The notes under the pieces: generated by a model | Database searches by the model: none | The model's input: only the letters and a program-made list of their open reading frames with translations | What the model was told of the DNA's origin: nothing | Origin: Streptomyces mirabilis | GTDB lineage: Bacteria > Actinomycetota > Actinomycetes > Streptomycetales > Streptomycetaceae | Length of the DNA stretch: 64,000 nucleotides | Direction of reading: 5' to 3' | NCBI RefSeq assembly: GCF_039503195.1 | Contig: NZ_JBCJKP010000001.1 | Coordinates: 1,364,001 to 1,428,000 of the forward strand | Part shown: positions 27,944 to 37,366 of the stretch, piece by piece | Layout of the letters: every line of letters begins with the position of its first letter | How positions within the stretch are numbered: position 1 is the stretch's first letter | Made by a program: the position numbers and the translations under genes

Positions 27944-29545
27944 TTGCCCGATCCCAGCGCATACGAGGTCCGCCCCGGCGTCCCGTCGGTGGAGGACTAC
28001 CGCCGGCTCCGCACCCGCGCCGGTCTCAGCGACAAGTCGGCCGAGGGCACGGCGGTGGGGCTGGCCCACACCTGGTACGGGGTGGTGGTCGTCCACGGCG
28101 GCGATCCGATCGGCATGGGCCGGATCATCGGCGACGGTGGATGCTTCTTCCAGATCGTCGACATCTGCGTGCTGCCCGAGCACCAGGGCCATGGAGTCGG
28201 CCGCCGCATCATGCAGGCCCTGAACGACGAGTTGGAACGCCGCGCGCCGGCACTCTCGTACGTCTCCCTCATGGCCGACGGCGACGCGCACCCTCTCTAC
28301 CGGAGGTTCGGGTTCACCGACAGGGCACCCAAGTCCATCGGGATGACCCGCTTCATCCGGGCCCGCCGAAGGGCGGCACCGTCGTCCGGGGTTGTCCATG
28401 CAACCCTCGGCCGGGGACAGGGGCGCAATCGTCCCGCGCTGTCAGGCCGCCGCGGGCTGGGGCTCGACCGTGTCCGGCACACGGCTCGGGGTCTCACGTC
28501 GGAAGACGTCCTTGAGGTAGAGCACGGCGGCAGCGCCCAGCACCCACAGCGGGAGGATCACCAGGGCGCGGGTCAGGCCGTCGTCCTGGAATCGGGAGAG
28601 CCCCTGCATGGCGCGGACGCCGACCCCGACGGGCAGGATCTCGGACAGCGGGCGCAGCCAGGCGGGGAGGTAGGCGGCGGGCATGATGCCGCCGCTGCTG
28701 CTGTTGCCGAGGATCAGCAGCAGGATCGAGGCGAGACTGACGCCGGCGGAGCCGAACAGGCGCAGCAGCATCATGGTCGTGGCGCCGACCGCGGCGCCCA
28801 TCAGCGCGACGATGAGGGCGAGGGGCAGGAAGGGGCCGGGCAGGGCGCCGAAGCCGGTGCCGCCGGCGATGACGGCGACCAGGACGCCGCCGGCCACACC
28901 GAAGAGGGCCAGGCTGGCCATCCGCCAGCGGTACTGGAGGCGGGGGGCGAGCTGGTAGGTGGTCATGCCGAAGAGGTATCCGGCCAGTACCAGGCCGAAG
29001 GCCGCGTAGAAGACGGACAGCCCCCGGGTGTCCCCCGCCGACGCCGGGGCGACGTCCTCGACGGAGAGGCGGTCGTGTTCCGCGCGGGCCACGGAGCCGA
29101 ACGCGGTGGTCACGGTGGCGGTGACGGCGGCTCCATTGGCACTGCCGTAGAGCAGATCCCCCTTGCCGAGGTAGGCCGCGTAGACGGACCGGTCCTGGAC
29201 GGCGCGCCGGGCGGCGGACTCGTCGGGATAGGTCTCCAGGGTGAAACCGTCCGGGACGACGCGTGCGAGGTCCTGGCGCAGGCTCGCTTGGTGGCTGCCG
29301 ATCTCCGTGGTGCCCACCCGCAGCTCGTGGGGGCGCGGTGCGTGGAAGGCGGCGAGGTAGACGCTGACGAACAGGGTGCCGATCAGCAGGACGACCGCCA
29401 CGGGCACCAGGACGGCGCGCGGGGTCCCGGGGCGCGGCGGCGGATGAGCCACGTCCAGGGCGTGCTTGTGGTGCTGTCGGACAGAGGCGTGCTGGGACAT
29501 CGGAGGCAGGATCCTCGAAGAATAGGAAGAATAGAAGGCAACTGA
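27944..29545 (+). CDS. GNAT acetyltransferase whose reading frame runs on antisense to the next gene
   Basis: Residues 1-~140 (to about 28370) are a compact GNAT domain: an RPGVPSVEDYRRLRTRAGLS opening, then VDICVLPEHQGHGVGRRIMQ, the acetyl-CoA loop (QGHGVG), and LYRRFGFTDRAPKSIGMTRF near its natural end. No stop follows. The frame stays open for ~390 more codons through the convergent ABC-2 gene, where composition is that of an antisense shadow. The native stop has probably been lost by a deletion or frameshift around 28370-28440. Treat only 27944-28400 as meaningful. Confidence 0.65.
   Translation: MPDPSAYEVRPGVPSVEDYRRLRTRAGLSDKSAEGTAVGLAHTWYGVVVVHGGDPIGMGRIIGDGGCFFQIVDICVLPEHQGHGVGRRIMQALNDELERRAPALSYVSLMADGDAHPLYRRFGFTDRAPKSIGMTRFIRARRRAAPSSGVVHATLGRGQGRNRPALSGRRGLGLDRVRHTARGLTSEDVLEVEHGGSAQHPQREDHQGAGQAVVLESGEPLHGADADPDGQDLGQRAQPGGEVGGGHDAAAAAVAEDQQQDRGETDAGGAEQAQQHHGRGADRGAHQRDDEGEGQEGAGQGAEAGAAGDDGDQDAAGHTEEGQAGHPPAVLEAGGELVGGHAEEVSGQYQAEGRVEDGQPPGVPRRRRGDVLDGEAVVFRAGHGAERGGHGGGDGGSIGTAVEQIPLAEVGRVDGPVLDGAPGGGLVGIGLQGETVRDDACEVLAQARLVAADLRGAHPQLVGARCVEGGEVDADEQGADQQDDRHGHQDGARGPGARRRMSHVQGVLVVLSDRGVLGHRRQDPRRIGRIEGN
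28442..29500 (-). CDS. ABC-2/YhgE-type membrane protein
   Basis: About 352 residues from the ATG at 29498-29500. One N-terminal helix (AVLVPVAVVLLIGTLFVSVY) is followed by an extracellular domain of ~130 residues, then about six hydrophobic segments ending near residue 330 (LVILPLWVLGAAAVLYLKDV). This is the architecture of the ABC-2 transporter/Pip-YhgE family. It is divergent from a MarR regulator, so it is probably an inducible exporter or envelope component. No ATPase gene is adjacent. Confidence 0.75.
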   Translation of the reverse strand: MSQHASVRQHHKHALDVAHPPPRPGTPRAVLVPVAVVLLIGTLFVSVYLAAFHAPRPHELRVGTTEIGSHQASLRQDLARVVPDGFTLETYPDESAARRAVQDRSVYAAYLGKGDLLYGSANGAAVTATVTTAFGSVARAEHDRLSVEDVAPASAGDTRGLSVFYAAFGLVLAGYLFGMTTYQLAPRLQYRWRMASLALFGVAGGVLVAVIAGGTGFGALPGPFLPLALIVALMGAAVGATTMMLLRLFGSAGVSLASILLLILGNSSSGGIMPAAYLPAWLRPLSEILPVGVGVRAMQGLSRFQDDGLTRALVILPLWVLGAAAVLYLKDVFRRETPSRVPDTVEPQPAAA

Positions 29546-29573
29546 TAATCTTTGTACACCACAATCAACTGCC
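29537..29573. promoter_or_regulatory. AT-rich divergent operator between ABC-2 and MarR genes
   Basis: GGCAACTGAT (29537-29546) and ATCAACTGCC (29564-29573) form an imperfect palindrome. A tighter TTGT-ACACC-ACAA lies inside at 29552-29564. This is one of the most AT-rich spots of the region and a likely MarR binding site and promoter. Confidence 0.5.
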
Positions 29574-29593
29574 TTACAAAAGGGGTCCGCCAC

Positions 29594-30046
29594 GTGAAAC
29601 ATCCCGACCGGCGTACGGGCTATGTGGCCTGGCAGATCGGCCAGATCATGGCGTCCCGGATCGAGCGCACCCTGCGCCCCTTCCAGCTGACCCTCGCCCA
29701 GAACAGCGCCCTGATCCAGGCCGCCTTCGACCCGGGCGTCTCCAGCGCGACCGCCGCGCGCAGGGCGGCGATCACCCCCCAGTCCATGGGAACCGCCGTC
29801 AACGGGCTGGTCGAGCGGGGACTCCTGGAACGGCGGACCGCCCCTGGCGACAGACGCACTCAGCGCCTGCACGCCACCGAGGCCGGCCTGCGGCTCGTGG
29901 CCGAGGCCGGCGCCGCCGTGGACGCCACCCACGCCGAAGCCCTGGACGTACTCACACCGACGGAGCAGGAACAGGCCCACTCACTGCTCCTGAAACTCCT
30001 GGCGTCACTGAACCCGGCGGCCATGGACGTCGACAGCACACCCTGA
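29594..30046 (+). CDS. MarR family transcriptional regulator
   Basis: About 150 residues from the GTG at 29594, preceded by AAGGGG. The winged helix occupies about 30-100: FQLTLAQNSALIQAAFDPG, AARRAAITPQSMGTAVNGLV, and the wing RRTAPGDRRTQRLHATEAG. MarR proteins repress transporter genes until a phenolic or other ligand binds. It is divergent from the ABC-2 membrane protein gene. Confidence 0.88.
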   Translation: MKHPDRRTGYVAWQIGQIMASRIERTLRPFQLTLAQNSALIQAAFDPGVSSATAARRAAITPQSMGTAVNGLVERGLLERRTAPGDRRTQRLHATEAGLRLVAEAGAAVDATHAEALDVLTPTEQEQAHSLLLKLLASLNPAAMDVDSTP

Positions 30047-30572
30047 GGAGCCACCGGCCGAGCAGGTCGCGACAGCGGTCCCTGACGTGGAATCAGAAGA
30101 AGCCGCCGTCGAGACCGAGGAGGCCCTGAGCCCTCCTCGGGACCGCGGGCCTGTGCGGCATGATCCGACGGGCAGGCCCCTGGTCGGTACCGTCCTGGCC
30201 GAGCCAGAACGCGGTATGCACCTCCCTCGCCCCGGAGCTCGGCATGAGCCCTTGGGCGAGCGGCGTCGAGGTCGTCACCATCGGCTTCGGCGAAGACCTG
30301 CCGCAGCTGCGGCCCACCGCGCGGAGCGCCGGGCTCGCCGCGCCGTTGTACTTCCGTTCCGGACGCAGCGCAGACATCCTGTGCGTTGTCATGGTTGCCG
30401 ACGAGTTCGACGCGAGACGAAAGACCAGCCCGCGTCGCCGTCTGGTTCCGTGCGTCACCTAGGGATTTGCCCCGATGCCCGCACCGAGGTCGCTCGCCTA
30501 CCGTCGTGCGTAGCGCTGAACTTCCGGTCAGCCGATCCATTCCGGATCGAACTCGTGCGCTACGGAGGCCCG
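30047..30572. other. Stretch without a recognised gene
   Basis: A plus-strand frame of about 100 residues (30160-30462, with GVEVVTIGFGEDLPQLRPTA) is open but resembles nothing I know and lacks a ribosome binding site. The 3' part holds the leader of the oxidoreductase gene. Confidence 0.4.
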
Positions 30573-31547
30573 ATGAAGGCGATCGCCCAGGACCGGTACG
30601 GCTCGCCTGACGTCTTGGAACTCAGGGAGGTCGACAAGCCGGTCGTCGCCGACCATGAGGTACTGGTTCGAGTCCACGCGGCCGCGGTCAACGCCCGCGA
30701 CTGGCACCTCATGCGGGGCGACCCGTACCTGGCGCGCCTGGTGCTCGGGTTGAGCGGCCCGAAGACGAAGATCCGGGGCACGGACTTCGCGGGTCGGGTG
30801 GAAGCGGTGGGCAGGAACGTGAAGCGGTTCCGTCCCGGTGACGAGGTGTTCGGCGAAGTCGACGGGGCATTCGCCGAGTACGTGTGTGCCCAGGACAACG
30901 TGGTGGAGCCGAAACCAGCCGGCCTGTCGTTCGAGCAGGCGGCCGCGGTGCCGCTGGCGGGGAACACCGCGCTGATGGGCCTGCGCGACCTGGGACGGGT
31001 ACAGCCGGGACAGCGGGTACTGGTCAATGGCGCCTCAGGTGGTGTGGGCACCTTCGCCGTACAGATCGCCAAGGCGTTCGGCGCGGAAGTGACCGGCGTG
31101 TGCAGTACGAGAAACATGGAACTGGTCCGGTCGATGGGCGCGGATCATCTCGTCGACTACACCCGGGAAGACTTCACCCGCAACGGACGGCGGTACGACG
31201 TCGTGTTCGACCTGGTGGGGAACCATTCGTTGACCGAGTGCCGACGCGCGCTGACACCCATGGGGAGGCTGGTTCTCTCCGGTGGGGGCGTATCCGAAGG
31301 CGGGAGCCTTGTCGGGCCGATGGGTCTCATCCTCAAGGGGCAAGCGATGTCACGCTTTGTCCGCCATCGGCTGCTCGTCCTCACGGCGACGCCGAGCAAG
31401 GAGAACTTGGCAGCGCTGAGAGAACTCGCCGAGTCCGGGAAACTCACCCCAGTCATCGACCGGACCTACCCGTTGAGTGAAGTACCCGAGGCCATTCGGT
31501 ACCTCGAAGTGGAGCACGCGCGCTCGAAGGTCGTCATCACCGTGTGA
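30573..31547 (+). CDS. Zinc-independent MDR oxidoreductase (quinone reductase-like)
   Basis: 324 residues from the ATG at 30573 (GGAGG site). The GroES-like N-terminal domain (about 1-120) has MKAIAQDRYGSPDVLELREV and a GTDFAGRVEAVGRNVKRFRP loop without the zinc-ligand pattern of alcohol dehydrogenases. The Rossmann domain has VLVNGASGGVGTFAVQIAKA. The ending HARSKVVITV is typical of the family. It probably reduces quinones or enones with NADPH. It appears monocistronic. Confidence 0.9.
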   Translation: MKAIAQDRYGSPDVLELREVDKPVVADHEVLVRVHAAAVNARDWHLMRGDPYLARLVLGLSGPKTKIRGTDFAGRVEAVGRNVKRFRPGDEVFGEVDGAFAEYVCAQDNVVEPKPAGLSFEQAAAVPLAGNTALMGLRDLGRVQPGQRVLVNGASGGVGTFAVQIAKAFGAEVTGVCSTRNMELVRSMGADHLVDYTREDFTRNGRRYDVVFDLVGNHSLTECRRALTPMGRLVLSGGGVSEGGSLVGPMGLILKGQAMSRFVRHRLLVLTATPSKENLAALRELAESGKLTPVIDRTYPLSEVPEAIRYLEVEHARSKVVITV

Positions 31548-31655
31548 CGGACCGCTGAGGCCCAGCATGCACCTGAGGCCGCCCCCTTTTCCTCGCTCCT
31601 CCCGATACCGGGACCTGCCAGCGGACAGCCATGCCGGCCAGGGGCAGTGAATGCG

Positions 31656-32027
31656 CTACCGGTTGAGGGTGACCGAGTTGTAAGGCGTCAGGTTGAAGCT
31701 CCCGATTTCCTGCACCTCGAGCGCCACGTGGCAGCCAACGCCGTTGTAGCCGGTGCACAGGCTCATGCTGGCGCCGCCGTACTGGTTGTTGAAGACGTAG
31801 TGGTCGCCGTACTGGTTGCTCAGGTTGTGGGCGCCGTAGCTCCAGTACACGTTGGTCGGGTGGGGGTCGAGGTACGGGTTGCGGTCCTCGCCCCAGATGC
31901 AGACGGCCCCGTACGGGCAACCGTTCCAGTCGCCTTCAGCGGGCTTCGCCTGCGCCGCGCCGCACATCGCCACGACGGCGGTCGCCGCGGTCGCCAACGC
32001 GGCGACGCCACGCAAGATTTTGCCCAT
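31656..32027 (-). CDS. Secreted peptidase inhibitor, family I36-like
   Basis: 123 residues from the ATG at 32025-32027 (AGGGGG site). The signal peptide ends near AAQA. The mature ~95 residues have the I36/SMPI-like beta-gamma-crystallin pattern with paired cysteines: CPYGAVCIWGEDRNPYLDP, an aromatic stretch with NVYWSYGAHNLSNQYGDHY, then CTGYNGVGCHV. Members inhibit metalloproteases. It stands alone with long flanks. Confidence 0.82.
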   Translation of the reverse strand: MGKILRGVAALATAATAVVAMCGAAQAKPAEGDWNGCPYGAVCIWGEDRNPYLDPHPTNVYWSYGAHNLSNQYGDHYVFNNQYGGASMSLCTGYNGVGCHVALEVQEIGSFNLTPYNSVTLNR

Positions 32028-32574
32028 GTCATTCCCCCTGTGTCTGAACCGGTCGACGGCAAGGACATCACCATTGGCCGTGTGCCGTCGCTCTGACCAT
32101 CGTTTCGACGGTGCTCGAAAGGGGTTTGGGCCGGCCATACCGCAGGAGGAAGGTCGCGAAGTCGCAGACCCTGCACCGCAAAGTCCTCTGGCCGACGGGC
32201 GAACGATCTGGCCCCAACCGGGCCCGGTGACGTGCGGCGACCGGTTCAGTTGAGACGTTGGCTGACTGAAAGTCTCAGCGGATCTGGCCCAGGAAGTCCG
32301 GATGTCCGGTGTCGCCTCAGTCGATCTGGCCGGCCAACCCGATCGGCGCAGGCCGGCAGGGCTCGTAGCCCCTTCCCCGCTCACGGTCTTCGCCGGCACC
32401 CGCGACCTGATCCCCCCGACAGCCGCCGCCTTGTGGAACGAGCCGACGTGTCCGGACTCGCCGTCGACCCACGAGGCCGACGGCCGGCCGCACGTCCATC
32501 CGCGACCGCCGACCCCCGAGGGACGCGCCCCCCGCCGCCCCGACCCCGGGCCTCAGCACTCTCCCCACCGGCCC
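32028..32574. other. Gene-free stretch
   Basis: No supported gene. Frames are Arg/Pro-rich shadows. Promoters for the leftward I36 gene should lie at its left end. Confidence 0.45.
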
Positions 32575-33042
32575 TCACGCCGCCGCGTCGTACGCGGCCC
32601 TCAGCCGGACTCCGCCGCCGGTGCGGGGCCGCGGGGCGCGGGGCGCGAACACAGCCAGACGCAGCACGAGATAGCGGCCGATCCCGACGAGCGCGGTGGC
32701 CGACAGGTACACCGTCTGCTGCAGGACGAGTCCGGCGCCGGGACGGAACACGGCCAGGGAGCCGACCGCTGCGGACGTGACCAGCCAACCGAGGGCAATG
32801 GTGGCCGCGCTCTTCAGGTGGCCGGCCAGACCGGGCCGGCCGTGGCCGAACGAGACGCGGGCGTGCAGCTCGGTGGCGACCACGGTGGAGGCGACGGTGG
32901 TCAGCGCGTTCGCCGCCATCCACGGGATCCACTGCGACAGCAGAACCAGGGCCGCCGAGGCAGCCAGGGTGACCCCGCTGCCCAGCCCGGCGAAGCGCCC
33001 GAAGGCCGCCGCGTGCCGACGGATCAGTCGCAGGCCGTTCAT
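32575..33042 (-). CDS. GtrA-like four-helix membrane protein
   Basis: 155 residues from the ATG at 33040-33042, preceded by GGGAGGGG. Four hydrophobic segments are arranged as in GtrA-like proteins, with the loop ANALTTVASTVVATELHARV followed by SFGHGR. GtrA proteins flip lipid-linked sugars; this soluble-tail-free version may serve cell-envelope glycosylation, but no glycosyltransferase is next to it. The N-terminus RRHAAAFGRFAGLGSG fits the family opening. Confidence 0.65.
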   Translation of the reverse strand: MNGLRLIRRHAAAFGRFAGLGSGVTLAASAALVLLSQWIPWMAANALTTVASTVVATELHARVSFGHGRPGLAGHLKSAATIALGWLVTSAAVGSLAVFRPGAGLVLQQTVYLSATALVGIGRYLVLRLAVFAPRAPRPRTGGGVRLRAAYDAAA

Positions 33043-33208
33043 GGTGATCCCCTCCCGGTCTGCTGCCCCTGGCGGGGTCGTCGTCGTCATGCCGCAGAGC
33101 GTGGCCGACCCCCCATTCAGCGCGGTTTCAAAGCGTCCTCAGGGGTGTCGGCGGTGGTGAAACCAGTGCGGCGATGCACCACCGGCCGCCTCGACCGTGA
33201 TCAGCTGC

Positions 33209-33673
33209 TCAAGGGCATGGAATCGGCGGGAGCGCCCCGAGCCGGCCGTGCCCGCAGACCGGACCACCGTCACCCTCAGGGCCGCCCCGCTCAACCACCA
33301 GGATCCGTGGACCCTGGAGGAGTCGGCATCCGCGAGGAACAGCAGCCGATGGTCCTCGGCTGCGACGCGGCCGGCTTGAGCTGCCGCCCGCAGGAGATGG
33401 CGGCTTCCGTCGCCGAGTCCCGGAAGGCTTCGGGGTCCTCTGCCAGGGCGTGCAGTTGCCGTTCGGACTCCCGAGTGGGGACCATCCACGGCGCGAAGGC
33501 GTCCTCGGCCAGGACCTGGTCGAGGCGAAGTCGGTGGTGGACGAGAGGTCAAAAAGCCTGACCCGGTTTTCCAGCGCCAGGTCGGCGGCTCGCCGCACGA
33601 GGGTTTGCGCGTCGAGGGCGAACTGGGTGGGGTTCGGCGAACCGCTCGAATCCGGGCTCACGGCCGCCGCCAT
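33209..33673 (-). pseudogene. Possible decayed gene (two frames)
   Basis: The first ~50 codons on the minus strand (FALDAQTLVRRAADLALENR then VRLFDLSS) look protein-like. The frame then turns Arg/Pro-rich while another frame reads a plausible continuation, VPTRESERQLHALAEDPEAF then RDSATEAAI. This suggests a frameshift near 33520. I do not recognise the family. The region lies at the left edge of the decayed island. Confidence 0.35.
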
Positions 33674-33819
33674 CGAATGCCGGGTGATCTCTTTCCTCCC
33701 ACAACCGCATCACGCCGACGTTCAGACAGCTGCCGTCGTTCCGGCCGGGTGGAACTCGACGATGCCCAGCCGTCATCCGTGGTCGTCGATCGAGGTGCGC
33801 GACCTTCCGCGCTGCAGGA

Positions 33820-33905
33820 GAGGGGGTTGAGGAAGTTGGCTCCTCTGAGGTCGGCTCGTTCGAGGGTGGCGTACCAGATGTGTGCGTCGCTCAGCGTTGC
33901 GCAGA
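33820..33905 (-). pseudogene. Pentapeptide-repeat fragment
   Basis: About 25 codons on the minus strand read [20 protein letters not shown], the A(D/N)LxX pentapeptide pattern, with no start or repeat tract beyond. It ends exactly where the SbcC-like frame begins on the opposite strand, so 33.88-33.91 kb is probably a deletion or insertion junction. Confidence 0.6.
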
Positions 33906-35355
33906 TGTGTCCCGGATCACCCGTGCGGTCAAGGAACTCGTCCAGCCGCTGCGCAACGCGGAAACAGAGGTCCTCGCGGCACATACGAGCGCCCACGCCG
34001 AACTGGCCACGGCACAGGCCAAGAACGAGGCGGCCCAGGCCGATCTCAAACGCCAGCGAACCCGCTTGCAGCGCGAACGCAAACGGCTGGACAAGACCCA
34101 ACTGCAGTACGAGACGGACCTCCAGGCGTTGCTGACGGAGATCGCAGCGCTCCCTGTCTCGGCCCGCCCCGCACAGCCCTCCGAGCAGGAACTCCCCAGC
34201 CCGCAGGACGTCGCCTCCTCGCACGACGCGGTCGGCCGCCGCCTTGCCACTCTCGATCAGACAACCCAGGACTGCGACGCAGTCAGACAGGCCCTCACCC
34301 TGCACGACAAGGACCGTCAGGCCCTCGAAGGGCGGCGTCGGCGCACGATCGAGACTCCCGCACGCAACCTCATCAAACACCTGGAACGGTGGGCGGATGC
34401 AGCCACCGATGCCGCCGGTCTGCTCGGCGACGAGCCGTCCGTCGAGCTGCCACCCGTCCCGGACGCAACCGACCTGGCCGCTGTCGACGCCTACGCCCTG
34501 ACCCTCGCCCCGTTGGGGCAACAGCTGACCGGCGCGCTGGACCAGGCCGCGGTGCAGGCCGGTGCCGAGATCCGTGAGTTCGAGGAGGAGCTGGCCCGCG
34601 AGGCCAGCGCCACCGCCGACGAAGCCGACTCCGCCCCCGGCTTCTTGGTGCCCGACGGCAGCGACCCGCTCGATCCCGGCGTTCTCGACCCGCTCAGCAG
34701 CAAGACAAGCCAGGCGGAAACGGCGCACGACGCAGCCGAGGCCGATCTGCGTACCGCGCAGTCCCAGATTCCCTACCACGACAAATTGACCACTGCCCTC
34801 ACAGCCGCGGAGCAACAGGCCACCGCATGGCGGAGTGTGCGCGATCAGCTGACCGACGGGAAATTCCTCAAGTACCTCACCGACCAGCGCACCCTCTCCC
34901 TGCTCTCGCACGGCAGCAAAATCCTCCAGCAGATTTCTGCAGGGGCCTATGCGTTCACCGAGAAATTCGAGATCGTCGATCTCGCCACGAACCTCCCGCG
35001 CCCTCCAGAGACACTCTCCGGCGGGGAGACCTTCCAGGCGTCCCTCGCGCTGGCGCTGGCGCTCGTCGAACTCCGCAACAGCGGCGGCAGCAAGCTGGAA
35101 AGCCTGTTCCTGGACGAGGGATTCGGCGCTCTGGACGGAGAACGGCTAGATGCCGCCCTCACCGTCCTGAAGAGCGGCGTGACCGGAGACAAGACGGTCA
35201 CCGTCATCAGTCATCTGTTTCCCGTGGCCGACGCGGTCGACGATGTCCTGCTCGTCGAGAAGACTCCCCAGGGCTCCACCGCCTCCTGGCTCACGCCGCA
35301 GGAACGTAACGACGTCGTCCGCAACGGGATCCAGCGGACGCTGGAACAGATCTGA
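33880..35355 (+). CDS. SbcC/Rad50-like ATPase, 5'-truncated (C-terminal half)
   Basis: 491 residues but no Walker A. What remains is a long coiled coil (about 15-75 and 230-320) and the C-terminal ATPase lobe: ABC signature [20 protein letters not shown], Walker B with [11 protein letters not shown], and the H-loop [14 protein letters not shown]. Intact SbcC-like proteins are roughly twice this size. The 5' end abuts a pentapeptide-repeat fragment. Without Walker A it cannot form a normal ATP sandwich alone. A strong terminator follows. It was probably part of a nuclease-associated defence or repair gene. Confidence 0.82.
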   Translation: MCVAQRCADVSRITRAVKELVQPLRNAETEVLAAHTSAHAELATAQAKNEAAQADLKRQRTRLQRERKRLDKTQLQYETDLQALLTEIAALPVSARPAQPSEQELPSPQDVASSHDAVGRRLATLDQTTQDCDAVRQALTLHDKDRQALEGRRRRTIETPARNLIKHLERWADAATDAAGLLGDEPSVELPPVPDATDLAAVDAYALTLAPLGQQLTGALDQAAVQAGAEIREFEEELAREASATADEADSAPGFLVPDGSDPLDPGVLDPLSSKTSQAETAHDAAEADLRTAQSQIPYHDKLTTALTAAEQQATAWRSVRDQLTDGKFLKYLTDQRTLSLLSHGSKILQQISAGAYAFTEKFEIVDLATNLPRPPETLSGGETFQASLALALALVELRNSGGSKLESLFLDEGFGALDGERLDAALTVLKSGVTGDKTVTVISHLFPVADAVDDVLLVEKTPQGSTASWLTPQERNDVVRNGIQRTLEQI

Positions 35356-35361
35356 GTCGTA

Positions 35362-35400
35362 CCGGGCCTGCCTGCCCTCCAGGAGGGCAGGCAGGCCCGG
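35362..35400. terminator. Strong hairpin terminator after the SbcC-like gene
   Basis: A perfect 19-bp inverted repeat with a single central base: CCGGGCCTGCCTGCCCTCC at 35362-35380 and its complement at 35382-35400. It begins 6 bp after the stop codon. There is no U-tract, as usual in this GC range. Confidence 0.82.
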
Positions 35401-35773
35401 GCTTCGGACAACCCCACCGGACACCGCCCGCCAGCCCCGGTCCGGACCGGTCTGCACCGCGACTTCTTCCAGGCAGGCCGTTCCCTTGGCGTGTTCTCCC
35501 ACTTGACGGCACCCACCCCCGGCCGTCACGGGCCGCGGCAAAGCGTCCCACCCGAGCCGCCTCTGCGGTACACGCGCATCCGGGCAGGCCGATACGGACA
35601 GGCCCACATTCCACGGCGCGGGTCCAAGGCTCCGCCATACACCCCACTGCACGTGACAACGCGCCCGGTAGCAGGGCTGTCCTGCCGTCCGAACCTGACA
35701 TGCCGACGCCACGGTAATACGCGGCACTTGTGGCCCTTTCACCACTCGTTCCCACGAAAAGGAGCACCCCCCG
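35401..35773. other. Leader/left flank of the Mu-like transposase operon
   Basis: No gene. TGCCG-N16-CGGCA flanks a short AT-containing segment near 35701-35726, and CCTGACATGCCG occurs here as it does in the terminal region of the second Mu-like remnant, though in the opposite orientation relative to the gene. An AAAAGGAG site precedes the transposase. The outer end of the element was not resolved. Confidence 0.4.
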
Positions 35774-37366
35774 ATGAGCGCCCCCTCCGCCGACCCGCAC
35801 GGCGTCGACAAACCGGTGTTCACCACCGCCTCAGGACGGGCGGCGGCGATGCCGCGGCTGGTGATGCTGGATCAGCGCGGCGAACTGACCACCGCACACG
35901 TGCGGCTGGTCGCCCACGCACTGGGCCGATCCGAACGGGCGGTGTGGCGATGGATCGCCGAGGCCCGCGCCACCGGCCAGCTCGCCCCAACTTCCCGGGA
36001 GCGCTACGCCATCACTCCGGAGATCCGGCGGCTGCTGGTGCAGTGCGGAGGAAATGCCTCCGCCGTGCACCGCAAGTTACAGAAGCGGGCCCTCAATGAT
36101 TCCCGGGTGCCGAAGGCCCCGTCGCTGGCAACGTTCCACCGGGCACTGCGACGGGACCTGACTCCCGGGGACCGGGCCGGGCTCGCCCACGGCGAAGCCG
36201 CCCGACGGGCCTTCGACGTGTACGGAACACGACCGGTGGAACACCGCAACGCCGCCTGGGAAGGCGACCACAAGTGCGTTCCCGTACAGGTACAGGTCGA
36301 GGACGAACTCTCTCGACCGTGGGTGACATGGTTCATCGACTGCGCCCGAAAGGTCATCATGGGCGTGGCCGTGACACCCCACGCCCCCAGCAGGGACGCG
36401 GTCCTGGCAGCGCTGCGCATGTCACTAGACCGCGCCGAGCCCTTCGGCCCGGCCGGCGGCGTGCCCAACCTGATCCGTGTGGACCGCGGCAAGGACTTCC
36501 TGTCCACCACAGTGATCTCGGCCCTGGGCGCCCTCGCCGTGCCCGTCATCGATCTCCCCGCCTACACCCCGCATCTGAAAGGAACCATCGAAGCGCTCAA
36601 CAACGCCGTCGAGAAGATGCTGTTCGCCTCCATGCCGCGCTACGTCCACCAGCAGCGGCTCACCGGCGGCCGCACCGCGGATCCGGACGAGCCCGCGCTC
36701 ACCTTCGAAGCATTCGTGGAACTACTGCTGGAGTGGGTGCGCTGGTGGAACAACGAGCACAAGCCCCAGGCGCTGGGCGGCCGCACCCCAATGGAGGCGT
36801 GGCGGGCCGACCCCACTCCCCTGTACGACGTCCCCGCGGAACAGCTGGCCCATTTCGGACTCGAGGACGACGGACTCACGCGCGTCGTCACCACACGGGG
36901 CGTGCAGATGGGCAACCGGTTCTACATCGACCCGTGGATGGTCGGCCGAGGCGGCACCCGGGTCGCGGTGCGCCGCCTGCCCCACCACGACACATCCGTC
37001 GAGATTTTCGACCTCGATGGCACACACCTGTGCAGCGCGGTCCTGGCCGAGGCCGCCAGCAAGGAACAGATCCGCGCCGTCCGCAACGCCCGCAAAGCCA
37101 AGGCGCGACAGCTGCGCGCGGACTTGGAGGCGGCCGCACGGCTGCGCCGTGAGCGGTTCAAGGCCTCCACCACTCCCGCCCCGCCCCAGCGCCTGGGCGC
37201 GTTGACCGAGGCGGAAGCCGAGGCAGAGCTCTCCGGATCGGACACCTCCGACCTGCGGCGGGCCAACCCCGACTACATCCCGCGCCGGCCCGTCCCGGAC
37301 GGCTGGGCTCCCCCGATCCCGCCGGCCGCCAACCTGCCCGAAGACGGCCCGGAGGAGAACGCGTGA
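35774..37366 (+). CDS. Mu/TniA-type DDE transposase
   Basis: 530 residues. The N-terminal DNA-binding region (about 20-130) has ELTTAHVRLVAHALGRSERA then VWRWIAEARATG. The integrase-like catalytic core has D165 in WEGDHK, D237 in IRVDRGKDF and E273 in HLKGTIEALNN, a D-D(35)E arrangement. A Mu-type C-terminal beta-barrel follows (QMGNRFYIDPWMVGRGGTRV) and a basic helical tail. It catalyses transposition with the ATPase encoded next, which starts in a GTGA overlap. Intact by length and residues. Confidence 0.92.
   Translation: MSAPSADPHGVDKPVFTTASGRAAAMPRLVMLDQRGELTTAHVRLVAHALGRSERAVWRWIAEARATGQLAPTSRERYAITPEIRRLLVQCGGNASAVHRKLQKRALNDSRVPKAPSLATFHRALRRDLTPGDRAGLAHGEAARRAFDVYGTRPVEHRNAAWEGDHKCVPVQVQVEDELSRPWVTWFIDCARKVIMGVAVTPHAPSRDAVLAALRMSLDRAEPFGPAGGVPNLIRVDRGKDFLSTTVISALGALAVPVIDLPAYTPHLKGTIEALNNAVEKMLFASMPRYVHQQRLTGGRTADPDEPALTFEAFVELLLEWVRWWNNEHKPQALGGRTPMEAWRADPTPLYDVPAEQLAHFGLEDDGLTRVVTTRGVQMGNRFYIDPWMVGRGGTRVAVRRLPHHDTSVEIFDLDGTHLCSAVLAEAASKEQIRAVRNARKAKARQLRADLEAAARLRRERFKASTTPAPPQRLGALTEAEAEAELSGSDTSDLRRANPDYIPRRPVPDGWAPPIPPAANLPEDGPEENA

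Noticed and set aside
35690..35712. CCTGACATGCCG shared between the flanks of the two Mu-like elements
   Set aside because: The match is short and in opposite orientation relative to the genes, so I do not claim common ends for the two elements.
36274..37152. 292-codon frame overlapping the Mu-like transposase
   Set aside because: Out-of-frame Arg/Pro-rich shadow of the transposase gene.
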